A DNA stretch of 64,000 nt from Saccoglossus kowalevskii (taxonomy: Eukaryota; Hemichordata; Enteropneusta; Harrimaniidae): the NCBI RefSeq assembly GCF_000003605.2, contig NW_003156735.1:319400-383399 (forward strand). Direction: 5' to 3'. The notes beneath the pieces are model-generated. The model had not been told where the DNA came from. It saw nothing but the letters and a program-made list of their open reading frames with translations, and searched no databases. The translations under genes were made by a program, and so were the position numbers. Below are positions 48,001-59,505 of the stretch, piece by piece; the stretch's first letter is position 1; each line of letters starts with the position of its first letter.

Positions 48001-51000
48001 ACAGTGTATCAACAAAAACAACAACAAGTCTTTATTTGTAGGAGGCACATGTTGATGTACACATCTCGTTCTGTATTACTGTCACAGGTATCATCATCTT
48101 TGATTTTGAAAAGGCAAGAGAATAAGGCAGACGTTAGCTTTGCCAAAGGCATACACATCAACTCAATAATAAAGAAAAACTTACTGTGTTGTATTGAAAC
48201 AAAAAATTGAATTAAAAATGAACAATAAGTTTGTCAACAGCAACCTGGAAATTAACTTCTTTGACATTCAAACTACAGCTTTTAAAGTGACATTTCAGAT
48301 AGTTAAGTGTAGACAAAAATGCTCTAGAACTACTTCAACTATGTAAAAAATTATAAGAGGCTCAATATTGAAAAAAAAAAACACCAACAGAGAGTCAACA
48401 AAAATTTGGATGCAGAAAATTATGTAGATGTATCTTGCTGACTGTGTGTGCAAGCAAATTACCCGAATCAGAAAATGAAAAAAAAAATAATAAAAAACGC
48501 GGGACAGCCACTCTGGACAATATGTCCTTAAATGTTGTCTGGGCGAAACTCGCTTGCCGCTACCAATCTCTCGTATAGCTGTGTAAACGTTACATCTCCC
48601 TGGCCGACGTCAATTGCGTACTAGTCTACAACATTTTTTTCTGAACTTTTATGCTCACGTGTTTTGGTGGCGTGGTCGCCATGGTGGAATTCCCGGCAAC
48701 GCAATACGCATGTGCAGAAGATCATTTACGACACAATTGGCTCGTTTTGTGATTGTCCAAAACGAATTTTACGACAAGCCAGCGCTTTGCGACAATATGG
48801 GTCGGCAAGTTTCGGACAGAAAACCGATCTGTGGCGACTAGTCGTCGGAGATTTTTTTTTTTTTTTTTTGAGAACAGGCGAAAACTAATACGCGCGCGGA
48901 TGTCATCCATAAAATTAAGTCGGTGTGGCCTAATTGGTCTACACGAAACAGAGCTCATTAAAATACTAGGTGCGTACATTTTGGAAAGAGACGAATCATA
49001 CACACATCAAGAATATCGTGCGCTGTAGCCATATTTAGAAAGAGATTGTTTGCAAACAATCAGTGGCATTTAATCAACGGTATTAAGTACCTTCTTTTAA
49101 AGATATATTCGCCTAATCGATTCTTGTATTGCTGCACTAGTACTAGTTAATTTCAAAGGGCTTCCTCTGTAACTCACCTCTAATCAGAAAATAGTCTCGT
49201 ATACAATGCTATTATATATATACAAAAAAATAATACCTTCGGGAATTTTTTTTTTCATTGAATCCAGTCCATATGAAATCAGAATATAATAATGAATATA
49301 ATAAGTTTGAATTGCCACCCGTATTGTTTAATGTCTAAAACACTAAATGTTCGTTGATTTTATAAACCTGGTGATTTGACCCTGTCGACAGACCCCGTTG
49401 CATTCCCGAAAGTCATTTACGTAAAATCTCCGTTGTCATAAAAAGACAAAAAAGACGTATGCAGCTCTTGAAACTGGTTATCCCTTCCCTGAATGTCCAA
49501 ATGAATTTCCATACATTATCAATATAGTTGAACGTTTTTTTTTTCAAATCAAAAGATTCGTGTTATAATTAAGTCAAGCCGCAATGCGATTAATGTCAAA
49601 CTGACTTTTGTCTGGGAAGTAATAGACCTCTCATTTGTTATTAAACCAATTCTTTTACGTGAGAGAATAAAGCATCTATCCCAAGACGTCCATAAGCTGT
49701 CATGGTGTCGATGATACATGTTTCACTACTCATACAGTAAAGGCAGCACGCCCAGGGCAAATGTCAATAAAAGCCAAACGTTTACAGTTAATGACAATTT
49801 CTACGCATGATAGCCACTCATATTGACAGTAAAACAGCGATATGGCGACGGAAGTGGCCTGCGAGTATTCATTTCGGAACTGTTAATTATACAATGAAGT
49901 ATATGAGCGAGAGTCTTCGAGTTATCATCTACTGTGAACGGGTCACATGTTAATAATATCTGTATTGGTTTAATCGAGTGGTGGCTCTAGAAATAGGATT
50001 AAAAATGGTGGTTTCGTGACCCGAGGGTAGATTTAACCATTCATGCATTGGCAATCCCTCGTGTATGTTTTATCACGAATGCAGACATGGCACAATCAAG
50101 ACGCTATACTTTATCGAACAATTTTATTTTCGATGTTTGTTTATTCACAAGCGGCGAAGATATAGATTGTTAAAGAAATAAATGATACGTGCATCTTATC
50201 AATATAAACAATATGAATACAAACAATATTAGTCCAATTTACTGTATCAGCATACAAAAGTCATTAGTAACCACGTGTAAATATTGGTGATATTGATTCT
50301 CAATTACACAAGTAACCATTACAGGTGTAGCTATATTGACCAAAGCTCAGTATATTTATTCCCTTGTAGTTCTCACCCGTAATTCAATCCACAGAGTATA
50401 GCCTGCTTGAGGGCATATTTTTGTTGTTGGTATTTTGAGTGTTTGCCTCATTTTTATCAATAATACGTAACATATGATACAATAAACAGTATTAGTCCTA
50501 TGCACAGACAAGCCACGACACACCTTAACTAACTGGATGGGTCCCATGATTCAATGAACATCAGTCATTACTGGGTAAACATTGCAGTTAGTCCGGGTAG
50601 ATGATTGAACATGTTATCATGTTTGTTTTATAACACTATAACCAGTATCTGGGAATTACATTGATCGTGATGACAACCCCAGACCGCATGCGATGTGTGA
50701 TCTCTGTAATATGATAATTGTATAGTTAAAGCCGATTAAAGTGGTTTATACGGATTTTCCTTCTATATGTTCCATCACTGGCTTAGTAATTCGAACCATT
50801 GGTGCGTGTATGAGTGTGAACATACCTAGTGGGAAAACTCGCTGCAGAATCGCGCTTGTAATCTCGGTACTTCTTCTCTACAAATCCGATCGTAGGGTGA
50901 TTTCAGTACTTCGACGCGGCGAAGTCGAACTTTCTGTGATCACGGAACTTCGACTTCGCAGAACGCCAAATACCATGTTCTCTCACCCAAACAAAATAAC

Positions 51001-51025
51001 GTAATTACAACTGTTTGAATTTCAG
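45065..51025. other. Upstream region or 5' intron of the luqin-type gene
   Basis: No coding unit recognised. It includes a TATA-like site near 46735, a GC-richer island at about 48540-48990 interrupted by a T run near 48850-48870, and a 41-bp near-palindrome at 50919-50959. Confidence 0.45.
50919..50959. repeat. 41-bp near-palindrome upstream of the luqin coding exon
   Basis: GCGAAGTCGAA and TTCGACTTCGC are perfect 11-bp arms around a TGTGATCACG centre. A further TTCGAC lies just upstream at about 50910. Could be a cruciform/hairpin or a dimeric factor site. Confidence 0.75.
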
Positions 51026-51146
51026 ATAAAGATGACAACTAAAGTTACATGTGTCTGTATCGTTCTGATTGCATTTATCTTTACGTCGTATGTGGATGCC
51101 GAAGGTTCGAATACATTCTTAAGATGGGGAAAACGATTCAATCCAA
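51026..51146 (+). CDS. Luqin precursor exon with signal peptide and RWamide peptide
   Basis: Acceptor tgaatttcag ends at 51025, six untranslated bases, then ATG at 51032. Donor A|gtgagt follows 51146. Signal peptide residues 1-23, peptide 24-32, amidation and cleavage site GKR 33-35. Confidence 0.85.
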
Positions 51147-54100
51147 GTGAGTATACCGATATATATATATATTCTATAAATCGCGCCCTCTATTGCCGAA
51201 GCGTTTCTGTGACGTAAATAGGTGCAATGGACGCCGTTAACTGTCTCTATTTCCTTTCACGCTATTGCTTACATCCTGTTACGTCATTGTGTAGAGTAGA
51301 GAGTGAGATTTATTTGAACGTCTCGTTGTAATGAATAATCGTAGAGCACTATGACAACCTACTACCGTTTTATTGATATTATATTTATCGTTGCTAGCAG
51401 CTTTGATCAATTAACATACATTCTTGAAAAGAAGTATAATAACAATAATAACTACTTTCATAGTCATTGGAAAAGACAACATATAGTAGTCAGGACATAT
51501 GTGGAACAAAATGCGTCTTCCGTTTATCCTCGTCATAAAATTGAAATTAAAGAATACTGCACCATGTGCCAATTAAGTGTGTAAATTTCCATTGTATGTG
51601 GAACACATAGTTTGCTTCACATGACGATGTCAGCGAATCAGTAGGACTCGGAAGAGTTCGCTCTTTTATAAAGATAAATATATATACCTTCTATTTTATT
51701 TTATCTTCGAAACCGTGTCTATTAAAAAATACGGGTTTGTTCATATTGATACCATTAACTTTCCTCTGCTTGTTTAAAAAAAAAACTTTAAGAAGCTGTG
51801 TGAATATATTTGAATTTTCATTTAAATCTTAGCAAAATTTATTTTTACGGAAGTCAATGCCACAAGAAATCGTTCTAAAGCCCGAACATAGAAACATTAA
51901 ACCATAAATGAAATAGTCTCTATTACATTGTGTACGTTACACTACAAACACGACAAGAATAACATGTGTATGCATATTGAACACGCCCACTGCAGATTGC
52001 CAAACGTGTTACCAAAGTGTTTCAAAGTAGTAGGAAATGTGATAGCAATTAAAGGAAGGACAATACACTCCATCTCCGGAAAAACCAGGAAATGTTTTTA
52101 AAACTGCAATGATCGGGAATGAAATCGACCCCTCGCTGACGTATATCAATAGCACCGGTACATGGTCGGTTACTAATGGATATGCAACCATTTCATGGAG
52201 TGACAGTCACACTGTCAGATAAGATAAAACGCCGCGGGTGATTCTAATCTTGCGAATGTCTTTTCGTTAATTTGATGACGCCTAATACGACCCGCTCCAT
52301 CATTGACGAAGACATGTGTAATTAGTCGAATGTTATACGCACAGTTTTTAATAAGGCTGTTTACCGTAAGACAAGCATCCGTCTTACTAGTCGTTACGTA
52401 CACGAATGTATTGTGATTTAATAACCATCCAGTGCTTATCGACCAATCACGATGCTCCATTCAGGTGTTTATCAACACTAAATCATCTGTTTTAAATCAA
52501 ATCACTCCGTTCTCAGAATTGTTCTAGAACATTTACGTAGCCGTACTAGAACATTGTATATGCCTTTGTTCTCATCAAGTACTCCAGAACTTTTATATAA
52601 ACACTCTGGAGCGGTTCACAGGCTTTCGGACTATATATGAGTTAGAAAATGAATATTCATAAGTTCATCATCATTATGTAGATCTCGCGTATATAGTACT
52701 CCTGCGTCAATTTCATTAGGCAAATTATTGAGAACAATGATTACACATTCTGAAAGATCACAGACACGTGTGCTCCAGTCACGCACTGCGTAATAAATTT
52801 CTAGAATTTGTAGTTACATATTCCATTTGGAGTCTCACTTTTCATTGTGAATTACGTGCAGAAATTTGCATGACTCGCAGAATGCCTTCGAAAGTACGAG
52901 AATTGTTCCCAAAAAAATATCTATTTATGGTTTGTGGCGGTTGTTTTTAAGTCAGATAAGAGTCCTAATATTCGGACTTTATCCTACACATGTAATACCC
53001 TAGTGTGGTATTGTGCATTATGTTTATTTAAACAAACCAAGCATTAACACGCCAATTCAAACATGAAACATCGAAAACAGTACATACTATACCGATGTAT
53101 GTGAAGTCTATACAAGTAAGCTAATTCATGTGTTCTTTACGAGTGACCAGCTTAGAATACTAGGCAACAAAGTAGGCATGGTACTGTTATTTACACTGTG
53201 TACTCTGACTGGGTAAACATGATTATTATAATTGTATACTTTTTAGGTAACGCAATCTAAATGTATTGGCAGAAAAACCTTGTACGGTGTCAACTATTAA
53301 TATATATATATCATACGAATAACGATCGCCTACCACAGCAAAATACGTTGCGCTGCTTATCGTAACAAAATTGAAATGGTGGACTTTAAAATAAAACACA
53401 CATTATGCAAATTAGTATTACATGTATATATCTCACATATCACGATATACAACCGCCCTGTTATTATCCACGTTTCCTTAACGTGTATAGAATTTCAAAG
53501 TGCTAAACAAAAAGGCACACCTTTTGAGTCAATTATTTATTTTAGACTAACGCAGAGTTAATTTTGTATCACTGCAACAAATATCACTCTTATTGGATGT
53601 TACAATGGACTACCCTTTTATGGTGTCAGTTTCATGTATGCCTATAGTGGCAGTGACGTCAGATGTAATTAGCGAGTGCACACGTACTTGTACGCCAAGC
53701 AGCGATTTCCTTGTTAGCTCTGTCAGCAGTGCGCATGTCATTATATATTATTGTTAGCTTATCTACTCTTGTTCCGAGACATCGAGATAAAAACAACTAT
53801 TCGTGAATAATTACACAATAAGTGATAACAGTGTAACGTTGCCGACTGTCTGATACAGATATGATTTAATGCTTTAGTGTAAATTAAAATATGTTTTCGT
53901 TTTTTTTTTCGCAGCCACCACAGAGCCTGAAGAAACAACATGCGAGTTGCCGAGAGAGATTTCAATGCACATATTTGGCGACGAAGAAGTGTACTGTCGT
54001 AGGTTTCAAAAGGGAGGACTCTACCGCTGTGAAAGGTGCGTAGTAATTAGCTAGCATGTAGTGACAAGACTGCGTCCACAAGCAACAGTTCCTGAGATTG

Positions 54101-57100
54101 ACTACAAATTCGGGGAAATATGGTGGGCACTGTGACGTCATTCGGTCAACCAGCATGCGAATTTCTGATAGCAAATTTCAGCTATAGTTCGCAATCCGCT
54201 GTAACAACGTTGCTTGTTAGTTTTATTAATAGTAACATGTATATTTCATAACAACAGCAATGAACAACCCAATGTTTTATCTTCTTTCGGGCGCACCAAA
54301 AGTAAAACAAGTGTGACTGCCTGTAGCCAATGTAAGGAAATCTTAACAACCATTAAACGTTCACTTCTAAACGCTACATATCAAAATGGCGTTAGTGATA
54401 GTTTGGAAGTGCGGGCTTAACTCATAAATAAACTCATAACGTAATTAATCCCGCGCGGCTTCAAACTGTTTCGGGCAACTTTAAAGTAAAATCTATTTCT
54501 ATTTTTAATAAACAACGGTACGAGAATTGATTCTGCAATCGATGACAGATTTCCACCTACAGCTTTGTTTTGATAATATTAAACTTAAATGTTAATAATT
54601 AAGCTTAAATGTTCGATATAGTTCCCATGCAAAATTGTTGTTTACACGATAATAGAACGCGAGTTGCGTGGCGACTGTGGGTGCTTAACGACACAATTTA
54701 CCCCAACAATTGAAACAAAACTAATTGTCGAGAAACAAAATATATGTATACTCATTACGAACGCAGTGGAAATATCGCATTTTAGCCGTGCCCCTTGACA
54801 TTACAACTGCTGCCTGTCTTACTGAGCTGCATCGCATGAATCGTGCTGCACGCCGAATAATTTGTGTTCCAACTACGAACTCACAGCGTGAAGCCTTTAA
54901 CACTGTCTCTTCATGAGGTCGGCGTTCGTTCTTAGTAAGTCGGCTCCCGGACCCTTGATAGTATCGACGTCCTTGCTATCGCTGCCAATCGTCATGGCTG
55001 TCATGCTGTTTTCCGTACTTGTGACGTTTTGGGGACAACGTGATTATATCATTATTAGCTCTGTTAAGGTGGCCCTAATTTCAACATTAAATTGCCTCTA
55101 GGTAGAACAAGAGCGGTGCGTTATGTGAACTATTAATCATGTCCACAGTTACTGTATATTTAAGACAATACTCATGGAATATGATATACATTGAGGTGAA
55201 TACAAAAAGAAGGATAACTCAGGAAAGTCTTGTATCAAAGATTGAAATGCCATTATGAACCGTGATATAGATTTCTGTTCACAGTGAAAGATCATATCAC
55301 CTCCCATATCACCTTGCATCGAACGTAGTCCCCCGTCACATGTTGTGACTATATTGAAATAGTATCCAAGTGGTGAATAGACTGATTTATCAAGAAATAA
55401 CCATGGACTGTAGTAATTCCCGCATTCCCGGTTTAATAAAATCCTTTCAAAATGTATCCCATCCTTCGTTTATTATTTTTATTTCACCACACTTAATTTG
55501 TCTTTCATTTGTAAAGTAACATTTTTTCCACTATTAGAGGAATTACGTAACATATATTTTTAATTCATACGAACAAGTACACACCTCTCTACTTGCGTTA
55601 TGATATGCGCTGTATCCGTTTACAACATATATGCATACTAGGGGGTGTCATTGGCTAACTTTAACAAAAATACCCGGAAGATCCATAAAAAGACGTCACC
55701 ATAAAACGTACCCATTACCGAAATCGTGAAACGGCTTCCTTTGGTGTCCAAATAATCACTGAAACATGAAACCTTTCCTCATTTGGGAACGAATTAGCAA
55801 AGACAGTTTGTCCTCTTTTCTTTGTTGTATTTTTGTCTCATAAAATAAGGACTAATAAAATGGGTAGTAAAGGTATTGCGTCTATACATCTCATTCATTT
55901 TAATGCTGCAAGATATATTTAAATGACTTGTTTGTTTAAGTATCAGTTGTTTATGAACAATGTATAACATAAACTATATGCTCTGATTTTGAGATTGTTG
56001 TTCCGAGGAGTCAATTCTGTTTTGAACGAACTGCATGTTTAATTAACACATCAACTATCAACACTTTGTATACAAATTAATTTAAATTTTAATTGAAAAC
56101 GTAGAAATTTGGATGTTCCTCTTTCCATTCACCTCACCTCGATTACATTCCTCACTAGTGGGCATACCTTTCTGTTCCGATAATTTCATTTTCCTCTGGC
56201 TCAAAGGCATTTCGTTATTTGGTAAAGAAATTCATTCGGATTGAAGAAATCAGACAACTGGAATGGAATGTAATTGATTAAAGGGAAGATGAAATGCACA
56301 TGTCACAAAAATACGGGCAATGTAGATATCTCGCCGCTAGGGCTTCGCAAGAAACCTAGGACGTACAACTAGTAGTATAGTATTTTTAATTGAGGCGATC
56401 TTCTCAAATACAAGATGAAATTTAAATTAATTACCCTCGCTCTATGAAAAAGCGTAAACAAATCACCTAACAGATGGAGTTTATAAAGTCACCACATCGC
56501 AGAAAACACAGATCGTTGAGATTTTAGTAGGCCCCGGTATATTTTTTGGACGAGTAAGTTTTCAATTTTATTTTGTAACAAACGATTCCTTCGTTTATAA
56601 CCAAATCGTTTAGCAATCTGAATAAAATAAAATAAAATAAAATTTCGTTTTTTTAGATATATATTTAATTATTATTTTTTCACGTATTTAATTTTTATTT
56701 ATTGATTATTTATCGGTAGTTTTTAAAATTTTCTTAATCATGAAATAGCTAAAATAACACAAAATAAGATGTGTGTAATAACAAATCTAAAATATCAAAC
56801 GATAAATCATATAGTAAAAATAAAATATGTGAAATAAACAAAATCATGCGGAGAAGAAATTGCACTCGTACTTTGAGCCTGCGTACTAATTGCACACGTA
56901 CCGTGAGCCGGTGCACATCCGGCACCAAATCGACTAGCTATGCCTTTGGCATCCCCTCAAAAGAATGCTCAATCAAGCTGATACGTCCGATCACCACTTG
57001 ACGGGTAGAAGAGATTATACTATACGAGCTCAATTGAAAAAAAAAACTTTTTAAGTTTCAATTCAGTAGATTAACTAAATGTTACAGTCAGTCGTAAACA

Positions 57101-58977
57101 ACATAATTGCATTCTTTGCATGACGATTGAGAGCTTACATTTTCACGGTTTCCCTCGTCTATAACAAAGGGTTCCAAAATACTTCGCTGCCATATGTCAC
57201 ATATACGCACCTCGTTCGTGAAGCAATCAAAAAATACGTTGCCTGTTCTTTTTAAATTAATTGCACTGCGTATACAACTTTCTGTGCTTAACTTTCTACA
57301 TTAGCAGCGATTGTGTGTTCATTAAAATTATATGTTCGCTATTTACAAACTGTATTGTAGTGTTTTTACTTAAAATTAACTAATTTGGAAGAAACAAATA
57401 CCCGTGAAAATGTATCAACTGAAATAAATAAAGAAGATTTTAAAATACACCGCCAAACACTTTGAGCGCATTTTGTAGCATAATTTTGGTAATTCTATTA
57501 AAAATGTAAATTTGATTCAAATTTATACGGATTGTCAAGTTTTCTTTGACTATTTCAATGTATCCGTGAATTTCTTGCGCCAGCCCGCATCACAACGGAT
57601 TTAAACTAAAGCCAGTAACAGGTTCTCACATCTCGGGCAGTGTTGACTTTGGGGGAAATAAGCTGGATACCATGACAATGAATGCATTAAAAGCAATTGA
57701 TCGCTTCTGATGAGAACATATCACGTCGTGATTGCTGGCAACTGTGAAATTCCATTTACTATCGGTTTAAATAAACAATATATATTACAAACGTGTAACA
57801 GATAACGCTATTGAACTACAAAAGAATTATTGGCGCACACTGGATGACCCCTACAAGCTGTGTCAATATTAACGGAGTCACGCTCCAAGTCAACTTCTTA
57901 ATTTACGATTGACACGTATTCAGTTGAGCATAAGACATCTACTGCATGTGTTAAAAGGCGAGATGAACGGATTGTATTGTGAATAGTTACAAGTCATGGT
58001 GTTGTTGAAACAAGCTACAGTTACATACACATATTACATCACCTTACGTATTTTGCTATTACAACACAAAACAGCGAAACGCAACACAACGTAACGTAAC
58101 ACAACGTAACGTAACACAACACAACATATAACACAACACAACACAAAGCTCAGCACAGCACAGCACAACACAACACAACACAAGACTACACAGCACGACA
58201 GACCACAATACAACACAACCCAACACAAGAGTACATAACACGACAAAACACAGCACAATGAAGCACAACACAACACAATACTACATATTGCAGAAAAGTA
58301 CAGCACAGCGCAACCCAGCATACCAGAATACAACAGCACAGCCCAAAATCTGACTAAAATAAAGCAATATCCACTGTTTTCATTAAGGGAGTCAATTTAA
58401 AAAAATATATATTATTTTGTCCATCAAATAAATAAATTGATCATTTAATTTCAAAATAAATCCCTTAAACTCTTTCTCCATTTCACTCTTTATTTATAAT
58501 TCTATGCAATTCAAAACATGTTGGACTTCTTCGCTCAAAACGTACTGCTACTACAATGGTAATCAGGCACCCTTGTTTGCACACGACACGGCAATGTGCG
58601 GTTTGTTATTACAGTTAAATAGTTATCAAATTTACACAATTTTGGAATTGTTTGAATGCTTTTTCATTTGGTATTTAATCCAAAGGTATAATATGAAGTC
58701 GTTAGTTTCTTGTTTGAGATTAATATTGTCCGTTGCCCAGAATTTATTCAAATCATGGTCTACTGCAATATTAGATTTAATCATCGATAACCACATACAT
58801 CCTTCGCATGTGGCAAGTTTACAAAGAACCTTCTACCCCTGAGACTTTGCGTTTTTAGCGCGCTTTGCTATTGTCGCTTAAGACTCCATTTTCGCACGTG
58901 CGCAGATAACGATCCTCTCCGCTTTAAACTTTTGTATTTTATTTTGCAGTAGGAAGAATGGAAAATACTGTGAATAA
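51026..58977 (+). CDS. LQP: Luqin-type (RWamide) neuropeptide precursor
   Basis: Luqin-type peptides are secreted, amidated neuropeptides acting on G-protein-coupled receptors. Coding exons are 51032-51146, 53915-54035 and, tentatively, 58950-58977 (87 residues in all). The start MTTKVTCVCIVLIAFIFTSY then VDA is a clear signal peptide with a V-x-A cleavage site. Directly after it, EGSNTFLRW-GKR gives a peptide amidated through Gly and cut at Lys-Arg, predicted EGSNTFLRW-NH2. After an acidic linker comes a Cys-rich tail, CELPREISMHIFGDEEVYC, then CRRFQKGGLYRC. One peptide next to the signal sequence plus a C-terminal Cys tail is the luqin precursor plan. The -RWamide end is that of ambulacrarian luqins. 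The first two exons are firm. The last exon is uncertain. Confidence 0.82.
51147..53914. other. Luqin precursor intron
   Basis: 2.8 kb bounded by gtgagt and a T-rich ttcgcag acceptor. No other feature is recognised inside. Confidence 0.75.
53915..54035 (+). CDS. Luqin precursor exon with Cys-rich C-terminal tail
   Basis: Acceptor tttttcgcag, donor AG|gtgcgt. It reads TTEPEETTCELPREISM, HIFGDEEVYCRRFQKG and GLYRCE. Phase joins 51146 exactly (A + CC). If the donor is not used the frame continues seven codons to TAG at 54054, with an AATAAA at 54427-54432. Confidence 0.8.
56621..56643. repeat. (AAAAT)n microsatellite
   Basis: About four and a half AAAAT pentamers. Confidence 0.9.
58070..58335. 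repeat. AACAC/GTAAC simple repeat array
   Basis: Imperfect pentamers acaac, cgtaa and cagca over 260 bp. The long Cys/Leu/Val-rich minus-strand frame across it comes from the repeat and is not a gene. Confidence 0.92.
58805..58928. repeat. Decayed MITE, family 3, just before the proposed luqin last exon
   Basis: ttctacccctgagactttgc, gtttttagcgcgc, cacgtgcgcag and tctccgctttaa align with 62872-63021. The left terminus is lost. Its right end lies about 20 bp before the acceptor at 58949. Confidence 0.7.
58950..58977 (+). CDS. Tentative last exon of the luqin precursor
   Basis: Acceptor tattttattttgcag with a second AG three bases on (cagtag, NAGNAG). Joined in phase to 54035 it adds SRKNGKYCE, or RKNGKYCE from the second AG, then TAA. 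That supplies a last cysteine. AATAAA follows at 59500-59505. A different frame is open for 43 codons from ATG at 58958, so the reading is not settled. Confidence 0.45.
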
Positions 58978-59377
58978 CGTGCATCCCACTCCCGTAGGTG
59001 AAGACACAGTGAATATGAACAGAAAGCAGACATCTTGCGTTGAATATATTCTACAGCAGTATGTGCCGAGAAAACTAAACATCAATTAATTTATTCCTGC
59101 ATATTATTTATGTATTGAAACATTTTTCTTTATATTCAGTCGGAATTGCACGTCATTGACGTTTTACTAAAGTTCTGGATTTGCTCTACAAATCTTTGTT
59201 CGAAAATCAATTTCGATGTTTTTGTCCTAATGTTATTAAAATCGGGAACGGACATTTGACTTGACTTGACATTTGACCCGTTTAGTATTTTTTGAATATA
59301 TATGACAGTATCAATCTATAGTTAACTGATTAGTACAATAACATGATCTGAAGAACGTGACTCATTTGCATAACAAA

Positions 59378-59394
59378 ATGGCGCCACAACCCAA
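59378..59394 (+). CDS. Candidate first coding exon of a downstream gene
   Basis: AAAATGGCGCCACAACCCAA followed by gtaagt: a good start context, five codons (MAPQP) and a consensus donor. The matching exons are not identified in the last 4.6 kb. It could instead be chance, or a YY1-like AAAATGGCGCC promoter motif. Confidence 0.25.
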
Positions 59395-59499
59395 GTAAGT
59401 GTACAAAGAATTGTAATATACTATCTTGAGTTGCATCTCCGTGATGTTTTCTGTTAATCTTTCTGCACTATGTATGTCAATTTTTAGTTACTGTGAGGT

Positions 59500-59505
59500 A
59501 ATAAA
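59500..59505 (+). promoter_or_regulatory. Candidate poly(A) signal of the luqin-type gene
   Basis: AATAAA about 520 nt after the proposed stop at 58977. Assigned by position only. Confidence 0.35.

Larger units (their letters stand above)
54036..58949. other. Proposed last intron of the luqin-type gene
   Basis: It includes an (AAAAT)n run (56621-56643), a GC-richer patch near 56855-57005 with an approximate 33-bp repeat, the AACAC-type simple repeat (58070-58335) and a decayed family-3 MITE (about 58805-58928). No extra exon is recognised. Confidence 0.45.

Noticed and set aside
48614-49028. Overlapping frames of 74-93 codons on both strands
   Set aside because: They overlap each other in several frames across a GC-rich island and a T run, with no recognisable domain or splice sites.
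50741-51004. 87-codon plus-strand frame before the luqin exon
   Set aside because: Spans the palindrome and ends before the acceptor, with no homology pattern. Probably intron sequence.
58034-58339. Cys/Leu/Val-rich minus-strand frames of 70-101 codons
   Set aside because: They translate an AACAC/GTAAC simple repeat and show no non-repeat coding sequence.
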